A stretch of 63,604 bases of DNA from an uncultured Muribaculaceae bacterium (lineage in GTDB: Bacteria; Bacteroidota; Bacteroidia; Bacteroidales; Muribaculaceae): positions 1-63,604 of the forward strand of contig CAJTXL010000018.1 in NCBI GenBank assembly GCA_910583525.1, in the 5' to 3' direction. The position numbers were made by a program, and so were the translations under genes. Every line of letters starts with the position of its first letter. Position 1 is the first letter of the stretch. The notes beneath the pieces are model-generated. The model worked only from the letters and a program-made list of their open reading frames with translations. It was not told where the DNA came from and ran no database searches. Positions 15,146-24,965 of this stretch are shown piece after piece.

Positions 15146-18100
15146 TCAGCGTACGATGAGTTTCGCACTCGATGCACCGCAGCGTGCAATGTGTAACCCC
15201 TTCGGAAGGGCTATGGTGTATGCGTCAGACTTGGCCGTACCCGAGGCTTCGAGACGTCCGTCGGCTGTAAAGATGTTGAATTCCATCCCATCGGCACCAT
15301 GTATGGTGACCGCGTCAGGGCTTACGGTGAAGAATATGCCGGAGATTTCTGCCGGAGCGCATATGCCCGATGTGCCTACGGTTACGGCTTCGCATACGGG
15401 GCCTTCGCCTTTGTCGTAGACGGCTGAGACGGTGTAGCTGTGCTGTCCGCCTTCGGTGTCGGTGTAGGCCGGTGCCGTGCTTGTGGCTATGATTTTGCCG
15501 TCGCGATAGATGTTGTATCCCTTGATGCTCAGTTTCTCAGGCTCTCCGGCCGGTATGAAGCATACCTTGTCGATGTGGAGCATAAATCCGTTGGTCGAAA
15601 CGGCTCGAAGTGCGAGGCGACGAGCGCCTTCGGGGAGTTCGATGAGATATTTGGTCCATGCCGACGGGAGTTTGCTGATGCTTGTCAGGTTCGTGAAATC
15701 GTCGGTATCGGTGCTGCCGGTAGAGTAGAGTATTTCGAGGGTTTCGGGAAATTCGCTACTGAATGAGCGTGCAATGAAGCTTATTGTCTGCTTGCCACCG
15801 AAAAGTTCGGGAGAGATGGCCCAGTCGTCGACAGTGCCGTTGTCGTAGATGCACATGTTCGAGAGATATTTTTTGCCTTCGGTTGCCGTGTAAAGCCTGT
15901 TCGCGGCGATTTGGTCGAACGAGCTATCCATTACGAACCAAGCCATGGTGCCTTGGTTGGGTGCCGGAATGTTAGGGAAGTCGAAGCCCTGGATACCGCT
16001 GACTTTAAGGCCGTCGGCATCGACAAATGTCCAACCGCGTTCTCCCTGCATGGTGAACGAAGTAAAGTCTTCAAAACCTTCGGCAATTTCGGCAGGCGCG
16101 TGGCCGTCGGCTGCAGGAGCAGTCCATGACAAGGCATTTCCTTGTGTGTTTTCTACACCTTGGAGATTTGTTACGGGCGCATATTGCGGTACGAGAACAG
16201 TTGTCGCATCGGCTTCGAGTGTGTTGTCGGCGGCGTGGGTGTCGCCGTTCCATGTCAGTTCGGCGACATAGCTTGTCTGAGGTGCTTCTCCGGCCGGGAT
16301 TTCGGCATTGAATGTCAGCTTGGCGAATTCGCCTGCTGCGAGGGCGCTTATGGTCTTTTCGGCTATGGCACGGCCACCGCGCATCAGTGCCACGTTTATG
16401 GCTGTGGCATCGGTGCGGCCTGTGTTTTCGACACCGACGCTGACGGTGTGGATTTCTCCTGTGCGTACGTGTGTGGGCGCCGAGATGCTGTTTATGCAGA
16501 GGTTGGCCTGCCGGTCATCGTCGATGCGTATGTTGTCGAGATGCGTCTGCTGGTACGTCACGACAGCAGCACGGAATTTGACGATTACGCTTTTGCCTGC
16601 AAATTCGGTCAATGGAACCGAAACGCGGTTCCACCCGGCATTGGCGAGTTTCGACAGCGTTGTCGTGCCGAGCGGTTTGAAACCGTTGCCGCTGTCGACG
16701 AGCACCTCGACAGTATTGTCGTCGGAGGTTTCTTCATTGAGCATGTAGTTGAATGCTTCGAATGTGAGAACGGGCGTAGACAGTCCTCTGAGGCTTATCT
16801 TGCCGGTGGCGATTTCTGCGGCGTCGTTCACTGCCGAGCCGATGAAAGCAAGGTATCCTCCGTCGCTGTCGTAGGAGCCTATACCGGCCATGCGGCTGTC
16901 GTCGAACACCTGCCATCCGGCGTCGGGCGTGATGCGCGTGATGCCGTGTATGTGTTTGCCGTGCGCTCCTTCGAACGATTCGCGGTATGGTGTGGAGTAT
17001 GGTTTGCCGACGGGGATATACGGGCTGAGGGCGTTGGCTGATACGCCGCCTTCGGTGGTCGCTACTATGGCGAAGTACATATAGCGCTGTTCTTCGTCGT
17101 TGCCGACGGCCTGATAGGAGTATGTGGTCGAAGTGATTTTGTCTTTGACGATTATTGCGTTGCCGTCTTTGTCGGTGGTCAGTACGGCATAGTTCACGTT
17201 GTCGGTCGAGAGAGCCTTACCGTCAGTGTCGGCTGTGACGGCATCCCATGTCAATGTAACCTTTCCGTCGGCTTCGGCGATTTCTACTTTTGTCGGTGCC
17301 AGCGGTTTGTTGAATCCGATGAATGCTTTCGCTTCGGCCGGACGTCCTTTGCCTGCCGAGTTGTATGCGACGGCGGTATAGACGGTTTCGCCGGCGGTCG
17401 CTTCGTTGTCGGTATGGTTCAATACCGAGGCTGTTGCCGGGCTGTCGAAGGTCTTTATAAGTGTTTCTCCGCGGTATAGCTCGACTTTTGTGAGGCCGGT
17501 TGTGAGCGGCGCTCCGGCGTCGTCGACATCGGGTGTCTTGAAACTTATTTCAGCAATATGTGCGCCTGAGGCATCGGCCGTTACGGTGAAGTCGCTTACG
17601 GCTGCCGGAGCCGACAGGCCTACACCTGCGGCAATGCCGAGATTGTCGACCCACACTTGGAATGCGTCGGTCGTGCCTGTGGCGTGTATGCCGATGTGGT
17701 AAATCCCGTCAGCCGGGCAGTTGAGCATGCCTTTGTATGTCGGTGCCGGAGAGGTGGAGTTGAGGTCGAAGGATGTCATTACCGTACCTGTCATTGCCGC
17801 AACTTCGGCGGCGTTTCCGAAGCGCACTTCGAGTTTTGCAGGACTGCCGGTATAGTGGCGTGCGTCGATAGAGATTTCATAGGCTTTGCCTCCTTCGAGT
17901 TTGACGGCCGGACTGAGCAGCCATGCGTCGAGTGCCGAGCCGGGGTCGGTTTCTATGTAGGCCTGCTTGTTGGTGATGTTCCATTTGTTAGTGCCTGCGA
18001 GGTTTATCGATGTAAATCCGTCGAGAGCCTTGACGTTCTCAAACGTCTGTGTATAAGGTGGAACTATGTTGCCGACGATGACATCGCCGGTGTTTGTTGC

Positions 18101-19438
18101 CGAAGATTTGAGGCCGTCGATAACTGCCTGTACCTGATAATAGTATTTCTTTATTTCGCTTGTCCACTCTATAGGGTCTTCGAATACTGTCCCCTCAAAG
18201 TTTGTTGCCACGTCGACGTATCCTGGCATGCGCGTGATGTTGTAGCGTACTTTTGCAGGGTCGACGAAGCCTCCGTTCTTGCCTTGGTCTACGGCGGCCC
18301 ATGAAACAATTATTTTACCGTCGGAATATACGGCTGAAGGCTGTGGAGCCACGGGCGTGTCGAAACCGATATATTTTTTGAGTTTGGCTGTCGGACCGGT
18401 GCCGGCAGTATTGGAAAATTTGACTGCAAATTCGTAAAGTGCCGATTTTTCTACTGTAAGCGGCTCTTCGACCGTAGTGCCGTATTCGGTGGTGCCCGAT
18501 GCCTTTTCCGTGCCGTCGACAGTGACGGTGTAGTTCAGCGTTCCGCTTGCCGTTTCGCCTCCGAAGGTTGTTGTCGGGGCTTTGAAGACAAGTTTGCCGC
18601 TCAAAGCCCCGTTGGGGAATATTGCATCGAGGTCTGTCGCCGCTGCCGGAGCTTTATCGACCGCTTCGGGCTTGGGAATGAAGATGCCCGTGAAACGTTC
18701 GTTGCCGGGGAAACGGCATATTTCGGTTGCCGTGCCGTTGCTTTTGTCGACTGTAAAAAGTTTGCCTTCGCCGTCGCTTGTGCGCACCGCCCAATAAAGT
18801 GTGCCTGTGCGTGGGTCGACACATGCCGAACCGAGGCCATCGGGCGTCACGCCCGTGCGTCCCATGACGCTTGTTTCGCCCGTGGCTTTGTCGAATATTT
18901 TCAGCAGATTTCCCTGCATGTTGATGGCATATATTGTGCCGTCGTTGTCGGCGGCGATGGCATTCCATCGCTGTACGGATGCAATGTCCTTGCGGTTGCC
19001 ATAGACGAGGTCGACGGTGCCGAACATAAATGTGTCGTCGCTGTTGAAAAAGCATCCGTAGATGACACCGTCGGTTTCGTCGTAGCATATGTCGGTGGCT
19101 TTAGCCTTGTAGCTCGCTTTGACGTTGGTCTTGCGCGACCAGTCGTCAGTGCTCCAGCCGTAGAGGTTTATGTTGTCGCTTCCGCCCCAGATATTTTCTG
19201 TTGCGTTGAGCGTATAATATGTATCTCCTATGAGTGTACCTCCGTTAGAGGCCAGGACTGTTGAGGAGAGGAGCAAGGGGGCTGCATCAGCTTCGGCGGT
19301 GAATGTGTACACGCCTTTTTTGAATGAGGTGTCGTCAGATTGTGTGACGTAGCCGTAGAGCTGCGGAGAACCCGGCGATGCCGCATAGGCAAGAAGCGTG
19401 CCTGCTGTGAGCCATAGAATGGAAAGTATCCGTTTCAT
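15146..19438 (-). CDS. Secreted multidomain protein: propeller, FN3 and anchor-J modules, T9SS-like tail
   Basis: This is a 1430-residue exported protein with a signal peptide (MKRILSILWLTAGTLLAYA). Residues about 25-260 look like a beta propeller. Fibronectin type III-like modules follow near 265-455, 615-715 and 715-830, interleaved with three MAM/choice-of-anchor-J-like modules (openings TQTFENVKALDGF, PYRESFEGAHGKH and AEGFEDFTSFTMQGERGW). A CARDB-like domain lies near 1030-1130. The last 75 residues resemble a type IX sorting domain (FNIFTADGRLEASG, LPKGLHIARC, KLIVR). PorU, the sortase for such tails, is encoded nearby. I infer a cell-surface adhesive or glycan-binding protein with no visible catalytic site. 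It is last in the operon, 17 bases after the HAD gene. Confidence 0.8.
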   Translation of the reverse strand: MKRILSILWLTAGTLLAYAASPGSPQLYGYVTQSDDTSFKKGVYTFTAEADAAPLLLSSTVLASNGGTLIGDTYYTLNATENIWGGSDNINLYGWSTDDWSRKTNVKASYKAKATDICYDETDGVIYGCFFNSDDTFMFGTVDLVYGNRKDIASVQRWNAIAADNDGTIYAINMQGNLLKIFDKATGETSVMGRTGVTPDGLGSACVDPRTGTLYWAVRTSDGEGKLFTVDKSNGTATEICRFPGNERFTGIFIPKPEAVDKAPAAATDLDAIFPNGALSGKLVFKAPTTTFGGETASGTLNYTVTVDGTEKASGTTEYGTTVEEPLTVEKSALYEFAVKFSNTAGTGPTAKLKKYIGFDTPVAPQPSAVYSDGKIIVSWAAVDQGKNGGFVDPAKVRYNITRMPGYVDVATNFEGTVFEDPIEWTSEIKKYYYQVQAVIDGLKSSATNTGDVIVGNIVPPYTQTFENVKALDGFTSINLAGTNKWNITNKQAYIETDPGSALDAWLLSPAVKLEGGKAYEISIDARHYTGSPAKLEVRFGNAAEVAAMTGTVMTSFDLNSTSPAPTYKGMLNCPADGIYHIGIHATGTTDAFQVWVDNLGIAAGVGLSAPAAVSDFTVTADASGAHIAEISFKTPDVDDAGAPLTTGLTKVELYRGETLIKTFDSPATASVLNHTDNEATAGETVYTAVAYNSAGKGRPAEAKAFIGFNKPLAPTKVEIAEADGKVTLTWDAVTADTDGKALSTDNVNYAVLTTDKDGNAIIVKDKITSTTYSYQAVGNDEEQRYMYFAIVATTEGGVSANALSPYIPVGKPYSTPYRESFEGAHGKHIHGITRITPDAGWQVFDDSRMAGIGSYDSDGGYLAFIGSAVNDAAEIATGKISLRGLSTPVLTFEAFNYMLNEETSDDNTVEVLVDSGNGFKPLGTTTLSKLANAGWNRVSVPLTEFAGKSVIVKFRAAVVTYQQTHLDNIRIDDDRQANLCINSISAPTHVRTGEIHTVSVGVENTGRTDATAINVALMRGGRAIAEKTISALAAGEFAKLTFNAEIPAGEAPQTSYVAELTWNGDTHAADNTLEADATTVLVPQYAPVTNLQGVENTQGNALSWTAPAADGHAPAEIAEGFEDFTSFTMQGERGWTFVDADGLKVSGIQGFDFPNIPAPNQGTMAWFVMDSSFDQIAANRLYTATEGKKYLSNMCIYDNGTVDDWAISPELFGGKQTISFIARSFSSEFPETLEILYSTGSTDTDDFTNLTSISKLPSAWTKYLIELPEGARRLALRAVSTNGFMLHIDKVCFIPAGEPEKLSIKGYNIYRDGKIIATSTAPAYTDTEGGQHSYTVSAVYDKGEGPVCEAVTVGTSGICAPAEISGIFFTVSPDAVTIHGADGMEFNIFTADGRLEASGTAKSDAYTIALPKGLHIARCGASSAKLIVR

Positions 19439-19455
19439 AGGAAATTATTAAAGGG

Positions 19456-20103
19456 TTAAAGAAGGTCGATGATTTGTGAGGGGGTAGATATTATGTGGTC
19501 GGCATAAGCGGCTTTCAGTTCGTGTATCGGTCTGAACCCCCAGGTGACGCCTACCGACTCCACGCAGGCGCGCCGCGCCGTTTCTATGTCTACGCCCGAG
19601 TCGCCGACATATAGCACGTCGGCTTTAGGGGTGGGGCACAGCGACAGCGCTTTGAACACGATTGAAGGGTCGGGTTTTCGCGGCATGCCCTCGACATTGC
19701 CGAGGATTGCCCGGAAGCTTATATCGGGGAAGTAGTGACCTATTATTTTGCTTACGGCTTGTTGGTATTTGTTCGACGTCACGGCCAGATTGACGCTTTT
19801 CGCCGACAGTTCAGCGAGCAGTTCGGTTATCCCGGGGTATGGAGCAGTGGCGTCGCAGCAGTGAACGTCGTAGTATTCTTTGAATGCCGCGAGAGCATCG
19901 TTGATGTTCTTTTCGGTGCGTGCGTCGTCCGGCAGTGCCCGTTCGAGCAGTTTGGCGACACCGTTGCCGACCATGTTTGGATATACCCATAGGCCGTGAG
20001 TAGGGAAGCCGAGTGTGCGTAGCGCGTGGTTCGTGGCCGCGGCGAGGTCGTCGATTGTTTTAAGTAGAGTGCCGTCGAGGTCGAATATGACGTATGATTT
20101 CAT
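19456..20103 (-). CDS. HAD phosphatase, phosphoglycolate phosphatase-like
   Basis: This 215-residue cytoplasmic HAD hydrolase has motif I FDLDGTLLKT with nucleophile Asp near residue 8, motif II in LAVTSNK, motif III Lys in RKPDPS and motif IV VGDSGVDIETA. The helical cap between residues 15 and 80 fits the Gph/PGP subgroup, which dephosphorylates 2-phosphoglycolate or other small phosphates. The substrate is not settled by sequence. It follows tamL by 16 bases. Confidence 0.88.
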   Translation of the reverse strand: MKSYVIFDLDGTLLKTIDDLAAATNHALRTLGFPTHGLWVYPNMVGNGVAKLLERALPDDARTEKNINDALAAFKEYYDVHCCDATAPYPGITELLAELSAKSVNLAVTSNKYQQAVSKIIGHYFPDISFRAILGNVEGMPRKPDPSIVFKALSLCPTPKADVLYVGDSGVDIETARRACVESVGVTWGFRPIHELKAAYADHIISTPSQIIDLL

Positions 20104-20119
20104 GATGCCTGTTGTTTGT

Positions 20120-22507
20120 TCAGAAAGGATAGCCCACAGAGAAGTGGAAATTAGCGTCGCGGCCCCAACGCGGATGTATTATCGGCCATCGCTCCTGGTT
20201 CATTGCCGGGTTATGTGCTTTGAGGCCAAGGTCGAAGCGAAGGAGAAAATATGTGAAGTCGAGGCGCAGGCCTATGCCGTAGGCCGCCGCTATTTCTTTG
20301 TAGAATTGGTCGAAACGGAACATTCCTCCCGGCTGGTTTTCGTAGTCGTGGATGGTCCAGATGTTTCCGGCATCGACGAATACGGCTCCTTCAATCACCC
20401 AGAACAGTTTGGCCCGGTATTCGAGCGAGAGGTCGAGCCGAATGTCGCCGCATTGGTTTATGAAGTCGGTGACGGAGTTGTGCGAGTCGTATGAACCGGG
20501 GCCGAGCGTGCGCACGCCCCATCCGCGGACGCCGTTTGCGCCACCGGCGTAAAAACGCTTCTCGAACGGGACCATCGACGAATTGCCGTAGGGGTATACG
20601 ATGCCGAAGCCGGTGTGTAGCGCCAACGAATGCCGCCGGTTGAAGTTGCGCGTATATGTGAAGTCGAACTCGCCTTTGACGTATTGGGCGTATTGTATTC
20701 CGAGTATTTTGTATACACCCTGCGAACGGTGCTGTCCCGTAAGGTTGGAGATGCCGTAGAGAAGGTTGCCGGCGCTTTCGACGGCGGCGCGTATGCTCGA
20801 CACATGCGGCTGTACCGTGTGTGCGTCGAGTGCCGCCGAGGGCAGACGGCGGTTTGTGCGTGTGTATGTGAAGCCCATGCGCATTATGAAGTGGTCTTCG
20901 TAACTGTAGCGCAGCAATGGGTTGGTGGGGGCTATCTCGTCGATGAAATTGATTGTCGAACGTGGTATGCGCACATAGTTGATGTCGATAAGGTCGAATG
21001 TTTGTCGGCGCTGGTATCCGGCGCGTTGCTGCTGCCATTTCCACTTCCATGCCGTGCCGAATATCACTCGGGTGTATTCGGGCCGTTCCTGGTAGTTTGC
21101 CGATACGGCGAACTCGGTCGATGCGAGCCTGTTCTGTTTGAACGACTTCGACAGGAACGGGCACTCGAACTTAGGGAATGTAATGCCGACTTCTCCGGCG
21201 AACTCCGTGTACCGTTTATTGATTAGCCCCTGCAGGTTTCCCGACAGGCTTTCGTATGAAGTGCGGAACTTGGCCGTAAGAAGTTCCGAGCCTTTTGCAA
21301 GGTTGCGGTGCTGGTATGTAAGCCCTATGCCGAAGCCGAGGTCGCCTTCGGAGTTGGTGCCTTCGACTTCGATGGATGCTGTCTGCTTTTTGTTGCGCGC
21401 GAGGAATATGTATGCGTCGAGCAGGCCTATGTCGCCGACAGAAGCTACGGGCCTCATCTCGATATTGATGAATTTTATTATAGACAGCCTCCCGAGGGCT
21501 TCATAAGTGCGCTCGACCTGACGTGCCGAGTAAGGTCTGCCGGGTTCGATGTAGCACATTTCGTCGAGGGCTTTGGGCCGCAGATAACGGTCGGTGCCGA
21601 AAATGTATGTGTTGCCGCGGTACATGACCGTGTCGCGTTTCGTTCCGTCGGTCTGTCGGGCGTCGATGTCCGTGTCGATTATGAAAAACACTCGTCGGAT
21701 GTCGTACCGGTGGTGCATGTGAGGGTCGAGTGTGAGGCTATCGGCGAATTTCGCGGTTACGGTGTTTCCACGCATGTCCGGGGCATGCAGGTTCAGCGTC
21801 AGCCCGACAGATTTGCTGCCGGCAACCGTGTCGGCGGTATATGAAATGAACTCGCGGTTGAAGTCGTAGTATCCGGCATTGCGCAGGCGTCGCGTTATGG
21901 CTGCGCGTTCGTCGTCGAGTTTGTTGCGGTCGAGAAGGATGCCGGGTTTCAGTATCGTTGGACGTCGAGGGTCTGTGACGAGCCTTCTGAGCGTCGTGTC
22001 GGGAATATCGTATCCGACGGATGCCACTCTGAAAGGTTCGCCGGGCACTATGCGGTAGTCGAGTTCTATCTTCTTTTTGCCGGTGTGCACCGTGCTGTCG
22101 ACACTCACTTCGGCGTCGTTGTACCCGCGGTTTATCAGAGCCAGGCGCAGCTGCTGTACCGAAGCGTCGGTTTGCGCGCGGTCGTGTATGACAGGCGGCT
22201 GGCCTACACGGCGCAGCCAACGGTTGTACCATTTGGTGCTGTCGCGTCCCGAAAGGCTATAGGTTGCCAACTGCAGTTTGGCGAAGCCGAGCACTTTGTG
22301 GTTTGGTGTCTGGCGGAGAAAGTTGTAGAGTTCTTTCTTGTCTATGTCGTTGTCGCCGTCGACCTCAATAGACACTTTGTCGAGCAGATACGAGCCTTCG
22401 GGTACGTGTTTTGTGGCACTGCACGCCGTAAGCAGCGTAGCCATAATCAAGGCTGAGAGCCTGCATATGGCGGCATGCAAAGGAGTGGCCCGGTGGCGTG
22501 TGCTCAT
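20120..22507 (-). CDS. tamL: TamL-type BamA/TamA-family outer membrane lipoprotein
   Basis: This 795-residue protein has lipobox Cys29 (ATLLTAC), then POTRA-like repeats (about 40-330, with GYNDAEVSVD and GYYDFNREF motifs) and a C-terminal Omp85 16-strand barrel. The barrel carries the lid-type segment GANGVRGWGVRTLGPG and ends FSVGYPF with terminal Phe. Bacteroidetes use such a lipidated TamA relative, TamL, with TamB for outer-membrane transport or assembly. No tamB lies within the window, which is unusual. Its ATG overlaps the kinase stop codon (ATGA), so translation is coupled. Confidence 0.88.
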   Translation of the reverse strand: MSTRHRATPLHAAICRLSALIMATLLTACSATKHVPEGSYLLDKVSIEVDGDNDIDKKELYNFLRQTPNHKVLGFAKLQLATYSLSGRDSTKWYNRWLRRVGQPPVIHDRAQTDASVQQLRLALINRGYNDAEVSVDSTVHTGKKKIELDYRIVPGEPFRVASVGYDIPDTTLRRLVTDPRRPTILKPGILLDRNKLDDERAAITRRLRNAGYYDFNREFISYTADTVAGSKSVGLTLNLHAPDMRGNTVTAKFADSLTLDPHMHHRYDIRRVFFIIDTDIDARQTDGTKRDTVMYRGNTYIFGTDRYLRPKALDEMCYIEPGRPYSARQVERTYEALGRLSIIKFINIEMRPVASVGDIGLLDAYIFLARNKKQTASIEVEGTNSEGDLGFGIGLTYQHRNLAKGSELLTAKFRTSYESLSGNLQGLINKRYTEFAGEVGITFPKFECPFLSKSFKQNRLASTEFAVSANYQERPEYTRVIFGTAWKWKWQQQRAGYQRRQTFDLIDINYVRIPRSTINFIDEIAPTNPLLRYSYEDHFIMRMGFTYTRTNRRLPSAALDAHTVQPHVSSIRAAVESAGNLLYGISNLTGQHRSQGVYKILGIQYAQYVKGEFDFTYTRNFNRRHSLALHTGFGIVYPYGNSSMVPFEKRFYAGGANGVRGWGVRTLGPGSYDSHNSVTDFINQCGDIRLDLSLEYRAKLFWVIEGAVFVDAGNIWTIHDYENQPGGMFRFDQFYKEIAAAYGIGLRLDFTYFLLRFDLGLKAHNPAMNQERWPIIHPRWGRDANFHFSVGYPF

Positions 22508-24612
22508 AGGGGAATTACAAATAGGAAGCGTGCGCCTTTATGGTAGTCGGGGTCGACCCTTAGCGAGCCTCCGAGCAATTTTGCGATGAGCCGTGATATG
22601 TAAAGCCCAAGGCCGCACCCGTCGGCCGAGCTGTCGAGCTGTTTGAAACGGTCGAATATTGTGTCGCGTTGGCTGTCGGGAATTCCTATGCCGGTGTCTG
22701 TGACGGCGAAAGTGAGGGTGCCGGCTTCTTCGTTGGCGAAAAAGTCGAGAGTGATGCTGCCTGACTCGGTGAATTTTTCGGCGTTGGAGAGCAGGTTGAT
22801 AAGTACCTGCACCACTCGCTGGGAGTCTGTGACAACCGTCGTGTCGGGCCGGTGCGATGTGTTGAACAGAACGGTTACGCCCGGTTTTGCCGATTTTTCT
22901 TTTTCGAACACGTTGTCGAGCGCGAGTGTGCACATGTCTATTACGCTGTTGGGCGCAGGCGAAATCGACATGTTTCCGTGTTCGAGCGATGCGATGTCGA
23001 GCACATCGTTCATCAGGGTGAGTATCAGTTTCGTGTTACGGTCGATGATGTCGGCGAAGCGGTCGAGATAGTTGCGCTTGCTGTCAGGTATGCAGTCGAT
23101 GATGAGCCTTGAGTATTCTGAGATAGCCGCCAGCGGAGTCTTTACTTCGTGGCTCATGTTGTTTATGAAGTCGGCCTTTAGTTTATCGGCTCTCTTTGCT
23201 TTGTCGCGTGCGTCGATAAGCTCTTTTTGGGCGTTCTGCAGGTCGTTGCGTTCGCGTCTGAGCCGCGATGCGGTGTCGCCGAGTTCTTTTGTCAGTTTCT
23301 TCATCCTGACATTCTGCCGCCAAAGCACTATGGTCATCGCCAAAAGGAGAAGCAGTGCGATGGCCGATATTATGATTATTATGCGGTTTGTGCGCAGTTC
23401 GGCCTGATGGCGACTGTTGAGCAGTTCGGCGTTGATGTTCTGCAGCTCGTTTACGTCGTATATTATCTGTAGCTCGCGATAGCGTTCGAGTGTCTTGTCT
23501 TCGATTTTTGAACGCAGTATTTTGTTGAGTTCTACAGCGGCATCGAGCTGGGTGGCCTTGTCGCCGGTTTTTTCAGCGGCCTCGAAAAGGGCGTTCAGGA
23601 AATAGTCGCGGTATTCTTTATTCTCGTTTTGGTCTATGCCGAGCCTTATCTCTTTTATCGCCTGGGGGTAATTTCCTGTAGCCATGGCATAAAACAGTTT
23701 TGAGCGGTGGCCGTTTTCGTAGTTGGCCTTGACTTGGCTGTTTTTGGCGGCCAACGACAGGATTGCATTGTGGTATTGTTCGATTTCGGCTCTCGACAAA
23801 GCTTTGTAGTTGCCGAGCATACGTCGGTAGCAGGTATATCGGTTGGTTTCGAGTTTGCGGAATTTTCGTCCGCGGGCGTTGTATGAAGTGACGAGCGAGT
23901 CGATTATGTTCAGCGTCTTTTTGTCGATTTCGACAGCGAGCCGTGGATTGCTGTTGTTTGTGAATACCGGGGCGGCTCTTGTGTATATCAGGTTTCGGAC
24001 TGCTCCTATGGGGAAGTCGGCAGTTTCTGCCAGTCGGCATAACTTGGCGGTATATTTTTGCAGAAGGTCGCCTCCGGTGCATCTGGCGAGCTGAGTGCAG
24101 ACCGCATACAGCAGTTTCATCTGCTCGTATTTGTTGTCGGGGGGACTTGTTGAGTAGTCCTGTATCAATGCCGATATTTTACTGTTGTCGAAGTCTGTCG
24201 TGTCGGCTTTGATTTCGTTTTCAATCTGCAGAAGGTCAATGAACAATGCTATTTCGCCTGCTCGCGGAGAGGGTGGGTATTGCGATATCCGCTCTTCGAG
24301 TTTCTCGAGAAATTCTATGTTGTCTCTGTGCTGGTTTGCGCTGTACATTATGGCCTCAAGCTGCGCTATGGTGTCATGGGCGTTTACCGCCGCATGGTAG
24401 ACGCGCTCTACGGCGTGCTTCTTTTCACGGCCTATCGAGAGGTCGAGTATGTCAAACAGCGTTGCCAGGCTGTCTTGCGACGTGTTGATGTATTGCAGCC
24501 GTGTTTCGAGGCTGTCAATCATCGCCAGCCTGTTGTCGGTGTTTGCCGATGCGGCGATGGAGCTAATATATATCAGAAGTGCAGCCAATGCGGCGCAAAA
24601 GCATCTCGTCAT
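22504..24612 (-). CDS. Orphan sensor histidine kinase with periplasmic helical sensor
   Basis: This 702-residue kinase has a signal peptide, a long helical TPR-like periplasmic region (about 25-400), one membrane helix (RIIIIISAIALLLLLAMTIV), a coiled coil and HisKA with phospho-acceptor His near 488 (FINNMSHEVKTPLAAI). The HATPase domain contains LSNAEKFTESG (N box), VTDTGIGIP (G1), FDRFKQLD (F box) and GLGLYISR (G2). No response regulator is adjacent. It heads the operon kinase-TamL-HAD-multidomain protein and is coupled to tamL by a 4-base overlap, suggesting it senses envelope state. Confidence 0.9.
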   Translation of the reverse strand: MTRCFCAALAALLIYISSIAASANTDNRLAMIDSLETRLQYINTSQDSLATLFDILDLSIGREKKHAVERVYHAAVNAHDTIAQLEAIMYSANQHRDNIEFLEKLEERISQYPPSPRAGEIALFIDLLQIENEIKADTTDFDNSKISALIQDYSTSPPDNKYEQMKLLYAVCTQLARCTGGDLLQKYTAKLCRLAETADFPIGAVRNLIYTRAAPVFTNNSNPRLAVEIDKKTLNIIDSLVTSYNARGRKFRKLETNRYTCYRRMLGNYKALSRAEIEQYHNAILSLAAKNSQVKANYENGHRSKLFYAMATGNYPQAIKEIRLGIDQNENKEYRDYFLNALFEAAEKTGDKATQLDAAVELNKILRSKIEDKTLERYRELQIIYDVNELQNINAELLNSRHQAELRTNRIIIIISAIALLLLLAMTIVLWRQNVRMKKLTKELGDTASRLRRERNDLQNAQKELIDARDKAKRADKLKADFINNMSHEVKTPLAAISEYSRLIIDCIPDSKRNYLDRFADIIDRNTKLILTLMNDVLDIASLEHGNMSISPAPNSVIDMCTLALDNVFEKEKSAKPGVTVLFNTSHRPDTTVVTDSQRVVQVLINLLSNAEKFTESGSITLDFFANEEAGTLTFAVTDTGIGIPDSQRDTIFDRFKQLDSSADGCGLGLYISRLIAKLLGGSLRVDPDYHKGARFLFVIPL

Positions 24613-24636
24613 ATTATGGATGGTGTGTTGTCACGA

Positions 24637-24667
24637 CAAAATTACCTAATTTCGCGCTTATGCGCAA
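24637..24667 (-). promoter_or_regulatory. Consensus promoter for the sensor kinase operon
   Basis: On the minus strand TTG (24665-24667) is followed after 20 bases by TAATTTTG (24637-24644). The TTG overlaps the end of the T-run that would terminate the upstream RNA gene. Confidence 0.65.
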
Positions 24668-24920
24668 AAAAAAGTCCAAACACATTTCCGCAATGGGTAA
24701 GGACCTAAGCCAAAAGGCATGATTTGTGATTCAAGTTAAGCCATTTTACAGATAAAAGCTTAATGTAGAGATTATATCATACTTACTTATCGTATAGCAC
24801 CATTCTCTACACATCTTTGCCGACTGTCATCGCGACGTTGGCTTGGTGTGTCTGCCTTAGCTTAGATTCTTAGGTAAATGCGTAAATAATTAAGGCCTAA
24901 GATAAGACAAGGTGTTATAA
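24666..24920 (-). ncRNA. Candidate structured non-coding RNA, unknown class
   Basis: The 417-base gap between porU and the kinase has no credible open frame. On the minus strand it starts with a full consensus promoter (24928-24958) and ends in a run of eight T (24666-24673), giving a transcript of about 250 nt. Several helices can be drawn: GCCGAC-T-GTC closing on GAC-GTTGGC around 24820-24845; an 8-bp TGTAGAGA/TCTCTACA stem around 24770-24818; and a long-range pairing of CTAAGC/AAGGCA (about 24850-24866) with GCTTAG/TGCCTT (about 24705-24720). The region is AT-richer than its neighbours. A 6S-like RNA or a Bacteroidales-specific sRNA are possibilities. The 5' and 3' ends are estimates. Confidence 0.5.
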
Positions 24921-24927
24921 AGTGTTG

Positions 24928-24958
24928 CAAAAATAGTTCATTTTTTCGGGTTGCACAA
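24928..24958 (-). promoter_or_regulatory. Consensus promoter with no gene behind it
   Basis: On the minus strand TTG (24956-24958), 20 bases, then TATTTTTG (24928-24935). It lies downstream of the porU stop and points into the gene-free region, so it most likely drives the RNA at 24666-24920. Confidence 0.65.
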
Positions 24959-24965
24959 TAAAAGG

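Noticed and set aside
16142..17041. Long plus-strand frame opposite the 1430-residue secreted protein
   Set aside because: Antisense shadow with Cys- and Val-rich composition; the real gene on the other strand has clear domains and a signal peptide.
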